Assembly (NCBI RefSeq): GCF_030581005.1
Contig: NZ_JAUQSX010000004.1
Location: 186,001 to 250,000, forward strand
Direction: 5' to 3'
Origin: Hymenobacter mellowenesis
GTDB lineage: Bacteria; Bacteroidota; Bacteroidia; Cytophagales; Hymenobacteraceae
DNA: 64,000 bases
This document shows, one piece after another, positions 43,354 to 53,144 of the stretch; the stretch's first letter is position 1; each line of letters begins with the position of its first letter. A program made the position numbers and the translations under genes. The notes beneath the pieces were generated by a model. It was given only the letters and a program-made list of their open reading frames with translations, ran no database searches and was not told where the DNA came from.

Positions 43354-44703
43354 TTAGTAATCCGTCGGCAGCTCGCCGATGGCGCGGAGCAAATCGACCT
43401 TGCTGCTCAGCAATTGGAACAAGGCCGTGTAGTAGTTCAGCTGGGAGGTGCGCAGGGTGGTTTGGGCTACGATGAGGTCGATGTAGGCCCGGATGCCTTC
43501 GCGGTACTGCAGGTTGATGACGTTGTACACTTCCTTGGAAGCTTCAAGGTTGCGCTTGCCCAGCTGGTACTCCGTGTAGTAGCCCTTGTAGTTGGCCAGG
43601 GCCGTGGCGTACTCCGTGTTTATCTGGTTACGGGTGTTGTTCACGTCCTCGTCAAGGCGTTGGTTTTCGAGGCGGGCGCGGCGCAGGTTCTGAGTACGTC
43701 GAAAGCCGGTGAATAGCGGCAAACCCAGCTGCATGCCCGCATAGGAGTTGGGGAAACGCGTGCGGTACTGCTCGCTCACGTCGTTGTTCTGAAACACCGA
43801 GTTATAGTTGCCAAACGCCGAAACTGAAGGCAGAAAACCTAATCGGTAGTAGTCAACCGTAATGCCCTGCAAGGCTTTCTGCGTCTGGAGCTGCTGGATT
43901 TCGATGCGGTTGGCCACATTCAGGGCCACGGTGGTGTCCATGGCGGCGTCCTGCTCCAGCTTGAGCGTGTCGTATTGCAGGGCCAGCTTGCGCTCGGGCG
44001 GCAGGCCCATGAGCTGCTTGAGGTAAGCCAGCTTGGCGTTCACGGCCTCTAGCGACTGCTTGCGGCCAGCCAGCGAGTTGTTGAGCGAAATCTCGGCCTG
44101 CAGGTACTCGGTTTTGTCGGCCACGCCGGTTTCGTAGCGCAGGCGGGCGTCGCGGTAGTTGCGCTGCAGCCGCGCAATGTCCTGGGCAAACACGTCGAGC
44201 TGGCGTTGCGACAGCAGCACGTCGTAGAACCCCTTGCTCACATCGGAAACCGTGCTGATGCGCGTATTGACCGTGTTTTGCTGGGCCGCCTGGTTGTTGA
44301 AGCGCTTGCTGCGGGCGGCCAGGTACACGTCGTTATTGTAAATGACCTGCGTGCCCGAGAGGCCCACCGTCGTCACGTTGCGCACGCCCAGCTGGCGCGG
44401 CTCGTTCAGCCCCGTGGCCGGGTTGGGGAAAATGGTGAACGGCAAGCCAAAATAGTGCTGCGCCGTGCCCGAAACACCCACCTGCGGCAGCCAAGCCGCC
44501 AGCGCCACCTGGTTCGAGGCCTTGGCAATCTCCTGGTCAATCAGCGCCTGCCGCACCAACGGCTGGCTTTGCAAAGCAAACGCGACACACTCCTGCTGCG
44601 TGAGCGGCTTATCGGGCGGAAGAACGGGTTGGGAAAAGGCGTAAAATGGGGCGAATAGGAGTAGTCGAAACAGCGCTTTCAGCGCCAGTGGCGTTCGTTT
44701 CAT
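43354..44703 (-). CDS. TolC-family outer-membrane efflux protein
   Basis: This 449-residue outer-membrane factor has a signal peptide (ALFRLLLFAPFYAFSQ). It has the two-fold repeat of OEP domains (about 45-230 and 250-440), with long helices such as RYETGVADKTEYLQAEISLNNSLAG and its repeat counterpart YREGIRAYIDLIVAQTTLRTSQLNYY. It forms the exit duct of the pump. It is first in the transcription unit TolC-adaptor-pump, an order common in Bacteroidota. The final LGELPTDY-like end (IGELPTDY) is intact. Confidence 0.93.
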   Translation of the reverse strand: MKRTPLALKALFRLLLFAPFYAFSQPVLPPDKPLTQQECVAFALQSQPLVRQALIDQEIAKASNQVALAAWLPQVGVSGTAQHYFGLPFTIFPNPATGLNEPRQLGVRNVTTVGLSGTQVIYNNDVYLAARSKRFNNQAAQQNTVNTRISTVSDVSKGFYDVLLSQRQLDVFAQDIARLQRNYRDARLRYETGVADKTEYLQAEISLNNSLAGRKQSLEAVNAKLAYLKQLMGLPPERKLALQYDTLKLEQDAAMDTTVALNVANRIEIQQLQTQKALQGITVDYYRLGFLPSVSAFGNYNSVFQNNDVSEQYRTRFPNSYAGMQLGLPLFTGFRRTQNLRRARLENQRLDEDVNNTRNQINTEYATALANYKGYYTEYQLGKRNLEASKEVYNVINLQYREGIRAYIDLIVAQTTLRTSQLNYYTALFQLLSSKVDLLRAIGELPTDY

Positions 44704-44943
44704 AGAAGGGTAAACAGAGGCAACTCAGCTAGCTGGCAAGGGCATCGAACATAGCAAATCGGTAAAAGCCACATAAGCCAAGGTTCGTTAACCCAATTCG
44801 GACCGAAAGGTTGCGAACCCGTAAAACGAAGCCGGCCGATTTCCTGTCAGGGCGACCGCACGCCAGGATTTCTTCTAAAAAAATCAGGCTACAAGTTGGC
44901 AGTCAGCCGATGACCAGCTGTAGGGTCCAGGCTGAGCTGGGCG
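44704..44943. other. Intergenic gap between the TolC-like and pbpC genes
   Basis: 240 bases lie upstream of the efflux operon on the minus strand and downstream of pbpC. It should contain the efflux promoter, but I see no TAnnTTTG box in the right place and no regulator gene. Confidence 0.4.
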
Positions 44944-47340
44944 CTACAGTTCGGCCACCTGCAGCTGAATGTCCACGTTGCGGCCGTGGTCGTCGGCGCA
45001 GGAAATTTTGACCGTGCCACTGGGCGGGCGGAAAAACACCCGTTCCGTAGCCGCTGCGGCGCGCAGAAACCGGTCGTTCACGTACCAGAATACCTGGCGC
45101 ACCTCGCTGCCTGCCGCGCAACTCAGCAGCATTTGCTGCTTGTCGTGGCGGTCAAGCACGTACTCGGCATGGTCGAGCGGGGAGGTGATGGCCAGGGCTG
45201 CGCCCGCGCTGCCGTCGGTGCCGCGCACCAGTTGGCAGGCGGGGTTGTGCGGCGGCAGCCGGCTCGATGGCAGCCCCTGCGCCTCCCGAAACGCCAGCAC
45301 TTCCGGCAGCGGATTCGGAAATAGCTGGCGCCGGAACCCAGCCGCCGGCATGCAGGCCCGGCAGTAGGAAATCGTGCCATCAGCCGAAATCAGTCTTTCT
45401 TTCTGGTGCTCGCAGTGCCGGGCCGTGGAGGTGCCGGGCAGGTAGTAGTCAATCAACTGGTTGGGGCAGTGCTCGCCGGGTACGAGGCCCGTTTCGGCGC
45501 AGACAAGCCGGAAATCGAGGGTGGCGGGCGGCACGGCCCAGCGGTTGGGCGAGTTGTAGGCCAGCGTGTTGAACAGGTCGAAGAGCAGGGGCGAGGCCAC
45601 GTCGGCCCCGGTGAGGGCCGGGCTGCCCTGCCCGCTGAAATTGCCCACCCAAACCCCAATGGTATAGTCCTGGTTGTAGCCGATGCTCCAGGCGTCGCGG
45701 CGGCCGTAGCTGGTACCGGTTTTCCAGGCGATTTTGGGGAGGTGGCGGCTGTTTTGGTAGCCCATCGGCAGGTCGGGCCGGGTGCGCTGGGCCAGGATGT
45801 CGGTGATGAGGAAGGCGGCGGCGGGGGAGATTAATGAGGAATGAGGAATGAGGAATGAGGAATTTTGAGCCCGAGCCTTCGGGCCTGAAGACGCTGAAGG
45901 GGACTTACGCTTCAATTCCTCATTCCTCATTCCTAATTCTTCATTAAGCGCCAGCGTCAGCGGTGCGTATCGCCCGCCATCGGCCAGCGCCGCATACAGG
46001 CCCGTCAGTTCCTCCAGCGTGGCTCCGCAGCCGCCCAGAATGGTGCTCAGGCCCAAGCGCGGGGCCGCTTTCGCCACGCTTTTGAAGCCGGCCGCCCGCA
46101 GCTTATCGGTGAAAACGGGCACGCCCACCTCGGCCAGCACGCGCACGGCCGGAATGTTGAGGGAGTAGGTCAGGGCACGTTCCACGGTCACTTCGCCGGC
46201 GCAGCTTTTGTCGAAGTTCTCGGGCCGGAAACCGTTGAAATTGGTAGGCACGTCGGGCAGCTTCAGCTTCGGCGTCACAATGCCCCTATCAACTGCCAGC
46301 GCATACAAAAATGGCTTTAGCGTGCTGCCCGGCGAGCGAATGGCCCGCACGCCATCGACCTGCCCACTACCGGCCGCATCCTGAAAATCGGCTGAGCCCG
46401 CGTAGGCTTCCACGGCGCGGGTGTGGTTGTTCACGACCAGCACGGCGGCCTGCGAAATACCCAACTCGCGCAGGCGGCGCACGTAGTTTTTGGTCAAATC
46501 CTCGGCCTTGGCCTGCGGGTTGCGCCGAAGCGTGGAATGGATGATAGGCTGATTGGGAAACTGCGTGACTAGCCGGCGTGCCAGGTGCGGGGCCAGCGTG
46601 GGTGCAGCGTGGCGCTGGGCATCGAGCGGTTCATTGATGGCATCCTCAATATCCTGATTCGGAAACAAATGCTGCTGCCGAAACTGCCGCAGCCAGCGGT
46701 TTCTTTCGGCCAGAATTCGGTCGTTGTTATTGCCCAGCACCAGCACGCGCGGTTGGTTGGGAATGATGGCCAGCGTCACGGTCTGGGCCAGGGAAAGGTA
46801 GTCGGGCGGCTGCTGGAAGTAGAGCAGCGCGGCCGATTTTACGCCTTCGATGTTGCCGCCGTAGGGCACCAGGTTCAGGTAGAGCTGCAGAATTTCGGCT
46901 TTGCTGTAATGGGCTTCCAGCTGGGTGGCGCGCAGCATTTCGAGCAGCTTGTTGCCGAAAGTGCGCTCCTTGGGTTCCAGCAGGCGGGCCACCTGCATGG
47001 TGATGGTGCTGGCCCCGGTGGTGCGGCCTTTTTTGAAGATGTTCCGCCCGGCGGCCTGCAAAATTGCCACCGGATTAACGCCGAAATGGTAGCGAAAATA
47101 CCGGTCTTCTTTATTGATAATGGCCTGCTGCAAGGCGGGCGTTATTTCGGCTAACTCGGTTTTCATGCGCCATTTCTGAGTGGGGTTCAGGAAGGCGTGA
47201 AGGACGGTGCCATCGGCGGCCAGCACGATGGGGGAGTAGCGCGGGGCAGGCGGCAGGGGGCAGAGCCAGTCGAGCCCAAACAGTATCAACCCACCAATCA
47301 GCAAAGTGCTTAAAAGCCGCAATCCATTCCGCCGATTCAT
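44944..47340 (-). CDS. pbpC: Penicillin-binding protein 1C with an in-frame repeat insertion
   Basis: This 798-residue bifunctional peptidoglycan synthase has a membrane anchor at about 7-27. Its GT51 glycosyltransferase has KEDRYFRYHFGVNP and GASTITMQVARL. The transpeptidase has SPGSTLKPF (about residue 335), YSLNIPAVR and KTGTS (about 539). A C-terminal PBP1C beta domain is rich in cysteines. Residues about 465-503 (LNEELGMRNEELKRK...PHSSLI) are encoded by a 117-base inverted repeat, exactly 39 codons, between GGRYAPLTLA and PAAAFLITDIL. The frame is intact and catalytic motifs are unaffected. pbpC usually neighbours an alpha-2-macroglobulin gene; here that gene lies 7 kb upstream beyond a Wadjet operon. 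ATG 47340 is preferred to a TTG at 47346. Confidence 0.92.
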   Translation of the reverse strand: MNRRNGLRLLSTLLIGGLILFGLDWLCPLPPAPRYSPIVLAADGTVLHAFLNPTQKWRMKTELAEITPALQQAIINKEDRYFRYHFGVNPVAILQAAGRNIFKKGRTTGASTITMQVARLLEPKERTFGNKLLEMLRATQLEAHYSKAEILQLYLNLVPYGGNIEGVKSAALLYFQQPPDYLSLAQTVTLAIIPNQPRVLVLGNNNDRILAERNRWLRQFRQQHLFPNQDIEDAINEPLDAQRHAAPTLAPHLARRLVTQFPNQPIIHSTLRRNPQAKAEDLTKNYVRRLRELGISQAAVLVVNNHTRAVEAYAGSADFQDAAGSGQVDGVRAIRSPGSTLKPFLYALAVDRGIVTPKLKLPDVPTNFNGFRPENFDKSCAGEVTVERALTYSLNIPAVRVLAEVGVPVFTDKLRAAGFKSVAKAAPRLGLSTILGGCGATLEELTGLYAALADGGRYAPLTLALNEELGMRNEELKRKSPSASSGPKARAQNSSFLIPHSSLISPAAAFLITDILAQRTRPDLPMGYQNSRHLPKIAWKTGTSYGRRDAWSIGYNQDYTIGVWVGNFSGQGSPALTGADVASPLLFDLFNTLAYNSPNRWAVPPATLDFRLVCAETGLVPGEHCPNQLIDYYLPGTSTARHCEHQKERLISADGTISYCRACMPAAGFRRQLFPNPLPEVLAFREAQGLPSSRLPPHNPACQLVRGTDGSAGAALAITSPLDHAEYVLDRHDKQQMLLSCAAGSEVRQVFWYVNDRFLRAAAATERVFFRPPSGTVKISCADDHGRNVDIQLQVAEL
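45831..45947. repeat. Family-6 inverted repeat inserted in frame within pbpC
   Basis: 34-base arms (45831-45864 and 45914-45947), built from short tandem AGGAATG units, have two mismatches and surround a GC-rich core. Total length of 117 bases is a multiple of three with no stop in the pbpC frame. The outer ends both read TTAA, possibly a duplicated target site or simply the palindrome ends. Confidence 0.9.
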
Positions 47341-47583
47341 ACTCAAATATACTCGTGCACTCAGGCCCTACAGCGGGTAGGCAGACCTTGGGCTGCTTTT
47401 AGATAACGCCCGGCCACTAAGCCCAGGTACTGTTCAATAGGCGGAATGTGTTGCTGACGCTTGTGCTTATCAGTACTGGATTAGATGAGTATCTGATTTT
47501 CTTTGCTAAACCCAATATATTCCCGCAAATTGCCGGGCTGGTCTAAAATAAATTGTGCTTAACTACGGACCTGTCTACCCCTC

Positions 47584-49044
47584 ATGGAGCAAGTGCTGGA
47601 TTACGCTACCGCGCGCTACCTGCTCAGCGAAAAGCCGGCCCCGGCCATTGCGCTGTTGCGCGGGCAAAAGGATAATCCGGCGTTCACGGTCAGTTTTCTG
47701 TACGAGGTTTTCCGGCAGCACCACATCAGCCGGGTGCCGCACGAGCGGCTGTTGGTTCGCCTGGAGCAGCACGTGGAGACGTATGAGCCCGACCATGAGC
47801 CCAACCCGCGTCTGCGGGCACAGGAATGGCTCCGGCGCTGGACGGACGAAACCATGCCCCTGCTGGCCCGGCGGCAGGAAGGCGACGGCCAGGTGCACTA
47901 CGAGCTGACCACGCACAGCGAAATGGTGTTTCGGTGGCTGGCCATGCTGGAAACCCGCACGTTTGTGGGCACCGAGTCCCGGTTCCGAAGCCTGTTTGCG
48001 GGCTTGCGGGAGCTGCTGGAGCGCAGCCACGACGACCCCCAGCAGCGCATTCGGGAGCTGGAAGCCCAGCGCCAGCGGCTCGATGAGGAAATCGAACATA
48101 TTCGGGCCACCAACCAGGTGACGCCGCTTTCCGACACGCAGGTGCGCGAGCGGTACACCGAGCTGGGCCAAACGGCTGAGCTGCTGCTCGGCGATTTCAA
48201 AACCGTGCGGCAGAATTTCCGCGAAATGTCGTTTCGTCTCATGCAGCAGCAGGCCGCCACGCAGCACCGGGGGCAGCTGCTGGGCGGGGCCTTGCAGGAG
48301 CGGGAGCACCTGGAGCAGTCGGACCAGGGCCAGAGCTTCCAGGCGTTCTGGCTGTTTCTGCACGAAGACGAGGCCAGGGACGAATGGAGCACGCTGGTGC
48401 AAGCCGCGCACGAGGTGCTGCACACCCGGCAGCTGGGGCAGCCGCACCCGCTGCTGGCGCGCCTCAAGGAGCACCTGCACACCGAGGCCGATGTGGTGAT
48501 TACCGCCAAGCAGGTGCTGGCCGAAAAGCTGCACCGCGCCCTGGCCCAGGAGGCCGTGGCCGACCGCCGCCTCACGGCCACGCTGCTCCGCGACATCCGC
48601 GACCTGGCCCGCCGAGCCGCGCCCCAGCCGCCGGATGTGCGCCATTTTATTACTCTGGAAACCGACGAAGCCGCCGTGTACCTGCCCCTGGCCCGCCCGC
48701 CGCAGTTTGAGCCGCCGCAGGTGGTGGCCTGCGCCCGGCCCCAGTCCGCTACCTCGGCTTCCGTGGCCGACCTGCTGGCGACCCTGGGCGAGGAAGCCCC
48801 GCCCGTTGATGTCCGCCGCCTGGAGCAGCAATTGAGCGATATGCTGTTGCTGCGGCCCACGGTGGCGCTGGCCGATGTGGTGGCCCAATATGGCCTGCCG
48901 CAAGGCTTGCCGGAGCTGGTGGCTTACCTGGCCGGCGAAACCCGGCAACCGGCCCATTTCGACCCCGATGCCCCGACCGAATGCCTTGCTTTGCCGGATG
49001 CCCGGCGGGTGCGGCTGCCCAAAGTCTACTTCACCGCTTCCTGA
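47584..49044 (+). CDS. jetA: Wadjet anti-plasmid system subunit JetA (DUF3375, kleisin-like)
   Basis: This 486-residue DUF3375 protein counts as the MukF-like kleisin of type I Wadjet. The N-terminus (ATARYLLSEKPAPAIALLRG, then HEMVFRW-like segment THSEMVFRWLAMLETRTFVGTESRF) and the central coiled region RIRELEAQRQRLDEEIEHIR are typical. The C-terminal part links to the ATPase heads. It starts the four-gene plus-strand operon; jetB follows after 26 bases. The 243-base gap upstream to pbpC is AT-rich, but no exact promoter box was found. Confidence 0.9.
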   Translation: MEQVLDYATARYLLSEKPAPAIALLRGQKDNPAFTVSFLYEVFRQHHISRVPHERLLVRLEQHVETYEPDHEPNPRLRAQEWLRRWTDETMPLLARRQEGDGQVHYELTTHSEMVFRWLAMLETRTFVGTESRFRSLFAGLRELLERSHDDPQQRIRELEAQRQRLDEEIEHIRATNQVTPLSDTQVRERYTELGQTAELLLGDFKTVRQNFREMSFRLMQQQAATQHRGQLLGGALQEREHLEQSDQGQSFQAFWLFLHEDEARDEWSTLVQAAHEVLHTRQLGQPHPLLARLKEHLHTEADVVITAKQVLAEKLHRALAQEAVADRRLTATLLRDIRDLARRAAPQPPDVRHFITLETDEAAVYLPLARPPQFEPPQVVACARPQSATSASVADLLATLGEEAPPVDVRRLEQQLSDMLLLRPTVALADVVAQYGLPQGLPELVAYLAGETRQPAHFDPDAPTECLALPDARRVRLPKVYFTAS

Positions 49045-49070
49045 ATAATTCTATTCCAGACTTTCTACCG

Positions 49071-49718
49071 ATGGCTGCTGATTTCGCCCCGCATGTGCTG
49101 CGCCTGTTGCTCGGTGCCGTGTACGACACCGACAAAACCCAATGGCGCGAGCTGGAACAACTGCAGGTGAGCATCGGCCAGTACCTAGCCAAAATCGGGC
49201 TGAAGCTACACTTGGACAAGGACCAGGGCCTGGCCTATGTAACGCAGCCCGCGTCCGACGAAGACGAGTACGACGCCAGCCAGCCCGACCTGCCGCGCCT
49301 GATGCGCCGCCACCAATTGTCCTACGAGTTGACCATGCTGTGCGTGGCGCTGCGCTACCACCTCGACCGTTTCGACCAGGCCGCGACCGACGACACGCGC
49401 CGCTGCTTTGTGACCCGGGCCGAGCTGCGCCAGCAATTGGAGCTGTTTGCCCGTCCCACCACCGACGAGGCCAAGGCCAGCAAGCAGTTGGATGCCGACC
49501 TGAAAACGGCCGAACGGCTGGGCTTTTTACGCACCACGGCCCCAGACAAAACCCTGGACCCAGAGCCACGCTACGAAATCTGCCGCTTGGTAACGGCCCT
49601 CATCAGCAACGCGAAACTGCTGGAAGTGCGCGACCAGCTGCGCCAGCACCTGGCCGGCCCAGCCAGTGCTGAGCTACCCGACGAGGAATCGTCCGAACCT
49701 ACCTTTCCTTCCCTGTAA
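49071..49718 (+). CDS. jetB: Wadjet subunit JetB (DUF4194, MukE/KITE-like)
   Basis: This 215-residue DUF4194 protein is the small winged-helix KITE subunit that binds the kleisin. LPRLMRRHQLSYELTMLCVALRYHLDRFDQ and FVTRAELRQQLELF are characteristic. ATG 49071 is preferred over an in-frame upstream start that overlaps jetA. Its stop is 3 bases before the jetC ATG. Confidence 0.9.
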   Translation: MAADFAPHVLRLLLGAVYDTDKTQWRELEQLQVSIGQYLAKIGLKLHLDKDQGLAYVTQPASDEDEYDASQPDLPRLMRRHQLSYELTMLCVALRYHLDRFDQAATDDTRRCFVTRAELRQQLELFARPTTDEAKASKQLDADLKTAERLGFLRTTAPDKTLDPEPRYEICRLVTALISNAKLLEVRDQLRQHLAGPASAELPDEESSEPTFPSL

Positions 49719-49721
49719 CCC

Positions 49722-52700
49722 ATGCACGCACTTGACTTTGGTTTCGCGACGGCTCTACCCGGCTTTCGGCTGCACACGTTGGAAATTTATAACTGGGGCA
49801 CGTTTCACGGGCCGGTGTGGCAGCTTAGCCCCGGCGGCAGCACCACCTTGCTCACGGGCCCCAACGGGGCGGGCAAGACGACGGTAGTTGATGCCCTGGT
49901 AACATTGCTCACGCCCCCACAGCACCGGCATTTCAACCAGTCGAGCGGCACGGAGGCCAAGCGTGACCGGAGCATCAAGTCCTACATGGAAGGAGCCTAT
50001 GGCACCGGTCAGGATGCTGAAACGGGCGACGTAACCGCACAGGTATTGCGGGCCGGCACGGGCTACTACAGCTGGCTGTCGGCCACTTTCCACCACGCCG
50101 ACCTGGGCCAGACCCTTACCCTAGTGCAGTACCGCCGCTTCCGCCAGGGCGAGCTCGTGACACACTACCTGGTGCTGCCGCGCGCAGTCAGTTTGAAGGC
50201 CGATGAGGTATTGCAAGCCCGGTTAGCTGGCGAGCCCGCTGGCTGGCGCACGCATCTGCTGGCCGGGGGCGTTTTCAAGGAAACGCCATCGTTTGAGCAA
50301 TACGCGGCCGAATGGCAACGGACGGTGGACGTGCGCTCAGATAAAGCCCTGACGCTGTTCGGCAAAACCGTTGGCATGAAAATGCTGGGCAGCCTGGATG
50401 AGTTTGTGCGGCGCGAAATGCTTGGCGATGCCGGGGGCGAAGCGGCGTTCCGGGAGCTGTATGATGCCTACCGGCACTTGTTGGAGGTTTACTATCTCCT
50501 TCAGAAAGCCAGACAGCAGGTCCAACTACTGCAACCCGTGGTGGAAACCGGCCGCGAGTACCAGCAGGCCGAGGCCAGCCGCGCCGCGCTGGAAATAGCC
50601 CTGGCGGCAGTGCCCGAAGTCTTTGGCCAGCGCAAAATAACCGTGTTGCGCCAGGTATTGGCCCAACGCAAGCAAGAGGCCGCCGCCGCTACGACGCGGC
50701 AACAGGCCCTGCACGAGGCCTTGCAAGTGCTGAAGCCGCGCATCAGTCAGCTGGAGTTTGACGTCCGCAATTCCGACGTGGGCCGCAAGCTGGAACTTGT
50801 GCGCGAGCAGTTGCGCAGCGCCACCCAGCGCCTGAGCCAAAAGCGCGAATTCCACGAGCAGTATGCCCAACTGGCGCAGCAGGTTGGTTTGGCCATGCCC
50901 ACCACCGCCCCGGAGTTTGACGTGGCCCGCCAGCAGGCCGAGCAGCAGGTAGCCGCATCGAAAACCACCGAAGAGGAACTCGAAACTGACCTGGCCGGCC
51001 AGCTGGGCCGGCAACAAACTGCCCAGCAGCTGCGCGAACAAGGCGAGAAAGACCTGGATGCTCTCCGCGAGCAGCGCACCCTGATTCCGCGGGAAATGAC
51101 GGCCCTGCGCCAGCGCCTGTGCGAAACGCTGGACATCGGCCCGGCGCAGGTTCCGTTCATCGGCGAGCTGCTGCAGGTGAAAGCCGAGGCTGCCGAATGG
51201 CGGCCCGCCATCGAAAAATTGTTGCACGGCGTGGGCCTGCAATTGCTAGTGCCCACCGCGCTGGCTGCCCGCATCAACCGCTACATGCACGAAACCAACC
51301 TGGGCGGCCGGCTGGTATACCACCGCGTAGAGCCCGGCCAGGGGCTGGTCAGTGGGGAATTAGGAGCCGACTCGCTGCTCCGCAAGCTGGATATTGCGCC
51401 AAAGCCGCTGTTTGAAGCGTGGCTGCGGACGCACCTATACCAACACTACAACTACTGCTGCACCGATGATTTGGCGCGCTTTGAGGATGGTACGGAGCCC
51501 CTGGTACTCACCAGCGCGGGCCTGACGCGCACCCGCCACCGCCACGAAAAGGACGACCGCCCCGGCAAAACCGGCCCACGCCACTACGTGCTGGGCTGGG
51601 ACAAGCAAGCGAAAAGAACCGCGCTGGAAGATGAGCTGCGTGAGCTGCAACAGCGGGAAAATGCCGCCGCCCAAGCCGTTGGGCGCATCCGCGAAGCCCG
51701 GGGGCAGCTTCGCAAAAAGCAGGAGCAGCTTGGACTGCTACTCTGCGTGAAATCATTTGAGGAGCTGGATTGGGCCACCGAAAAGACACGCCACCAACAG
51801 CTAACCCAGCAGCAGGAGCAGCTCCAGCACCAGCGCGACAACGACGAAGCGCTACGCCGGACGCAGGCGCAGCTAGTAGCCGCCCGCGCCGAAGAAGCCC
51901 AGGTGCTGGCTGATAAAACCCAGGTCGATAAATTATTGGGTGGACTGGAAAACGATGTTCAGCGACTGACTGGCCAGTTGCAAAGCGAAACCGATGCTTG
52001 GCCCAACACGCCTAGCCCGGTGCCCGCCGGCCTGTGGCTGGCCGCCCCGCTGCCGGACCCCGCCACCGTAGAAGAAGCCGACCACCAGCGCGCCACCACG
52101 GAAAGCCAGCTGCGCACTCGCCATGCCGGCCACGCCGGGCAGGTTCAAAAGCTGCTGCCCCGCTTGGTCAACCAGATGAACCAGTTTCGCAAGCCCAACC
52201 AGCTACCCGAGGCTTATGCTGCGCAGTGGTACGCTGAATGCGCCAACCTGCTGGCCAGCCCCGATAGTCTGGGCGACTACGAACTGTTGCACCAGCGCCT
52301 AAGCGTCGAAAACCTGCCCCAATACCAGCAGCAATTCCAGAAACATCTGACAACGGATGTCTTACAGTTCGTATTCAAATTCCGCAAGACGCTGGCTGAG
52401 CAGCTGCGGGATGTTCGGGGCAGCATTGGCGAGTTGAACGAAGCACTAGTGAGCATCGATTTCAGCCGGCAGCCGCGCGCCTACATCCGCCTCACGGCCA
52501 CGGACGTGCGCGACGGGGCCACGCAAGGCATCGCCGCGTTTCGCGCCCGTCTGAACCAAGCCGTGCCTAACCAGGAGCTGCTGGCCTCGCGCGACCCGCA
52601 GCAAGCCCTGATTGCCTTCGAAAACCTCCGAACCCTGCTCGATGAGCTGCACCGCGACGACACCATGCGCCGCAAGGTGCTGGACGTGCGCAACTGGCTG

Positions 52701-53144
52701 CAATTCGGCGCCGAAGAAGTGGCCCGCGAAACGGGGCAGGTCATCAACGTGTATTCCAATTCGGGCGGGCGCTCGGGCGGCGAGAAGGCCAAGCTGGCCT
52801 ATACCGTGCTGGCCGCCGCCATCGCCTACCAGTACAATGCCCTGAAGCCCGGCCGTCATCAGCCCTCGTTTCGCTTCGTGGTCATCGACGAAACCTTCAG
52901 CAAGAGCGACGCCGCCAACTCGACCTATGCCCTGAAGCTCTTTGCGCAGCTCGGCCTGCAGCTGATGATTGTGACGCCGCTGGACAACATTCCCCTGGCC
53001 GCCCCTTTCATCGAGCACCTGCACCTGGTGCGCCGCCGGCCCACCTTCGAATCGGAAGTGTGGGACCTGACGCTGGAGCAGTACCGGCAGCGCCACGCGG
53101 CCCCAGTGGCTGCCTCCACCGACGAGGTGCCGGCCAGCGCATGA
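49722..53144 (+). CDS. jetC: Wadjet subunit JetC (SMC/MukB-like ATPase)
   Basis: This 1140-residue SMC-like ATPase has the Walker A GPNGAGKT at residues 46-53 after LEIYNWGTFHGPV. Long coiled-coil arms (about 270-480 and 650-760) flank a hinge-like region. Near the C-terminus come signature SGGRSGGEKAKL (about 1013-1024) and Walker B FRFVVIDETFSKSD (about 1049-1062). In Wadjet, JetABC forms a condensin-like motor that extrudes DNA loops and detects small circular DNA. All catalytic motifs are intact. The TGA overlaps the jetD ATG. Confidence 0.93.
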   Translation: MHALDFGFATALPGFRLHTLEIYNWGTFHGPVWQLSPGGSTTLLTGPNGAGKTTVVDALVTLLTPPQHRHFNQSSGTEAKRDRSIKSYMEGAYGTGQDAETGDVTAQVLRAGTGYYSWLSATFHHADLGQTLTLVQYRRFRQGELVTHYLVLPRAVSLKADEVLQARLAGEPAGWRTHLLAGGVFKETPSFEQYAAEWQRTVDVRSDKALTLFGKTVGMKMLGSLDEFVRREMLGDAGGEAAFRELYDAYRHLLEVYYLLQKARQQVQLLQPVVETGREYQQAEASRAALEIALAAVPEVFGQRKITVLRQVLAQRKQEAAAATTRQQALHEALQVLKPRISQLEFDVRNSDVGRKLELVREQLRSATQRLSQKREFHEQYAQLAQQVGLAMPTTAPEFDVARQQAEQQVAASKTTEEELETDLAGQLGRQQTAQQLREQGEKDLDALREQRTLIPREMTALRQRLCETLDIGPAQVPFIGELLQVKAEAAEWRPAIEKLLHGVGLQLLVPTALAARINRYMHETNLGGRLVYHRVEPGQGLVSGELGADSLLRKLDIAPKPLFEAWLRTHLYQHYNYCCTDDLARFEDGTEPLVLTSAGLTRTRHRHEKDDRPGKTGPRHYVLGWDKQAKRTALEDELRELQQRENAAAQAVGRIREARGQLRKKQEQLGLLLCVKSFEELDWATEKTRHQQLTQQQEQLQHQRDNDEALRRTQAQLVAARAEEAQVLADKTQVDKLLGGLENDVQRLTGQLQSETDAWPNTPSPVPAGLWLAAPLPDPATVEEADHQRATTESQLRTRHAGHAGQVQKLLPRLVNQMNQFRKPNQLPEAYAAQWYAECANLLASPDSLGDYELLHQRLSVENLPQYQQQFQKHLTTDVLQFVFKFRKTLAEQLRDVRGSIGELNEALVSIDFSRQPRAYIRLTATDVRDGATQGIAAFRARLNQAVPNQELLASRDPQQALIAFENLRTLLDELHRDDTMRRKVLDVRNWLQFGAEEVARETGQVINVYSNSGGRSGGEKAKLAYTVLAAAIAYQYNALKPGRHQPSFRFVVIDETFSKSDAANSTYALKLFAQLGLQLMIVTPLDNIPLAAPFIEHLHLVRRRPTFESEVWDLTLEQYRQRHAAPVAASTDEVPASA

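Noticed and set aside
45835..45862. Tandem AGGAATG units as a possible CRISPR or VNTR
   Set aside because: Units are 7 bases with no spacers and are mirrored 50 bases away, so they are the arm of an inverted repeat.
47344..47351. TATATTTG on the minus strand as the pbpC promoter
   Set aside because: It matches the -7 box but is only 4 bases from the start codon, with no TTG at -33, so it would give a transcript starting at or inside the ATG.
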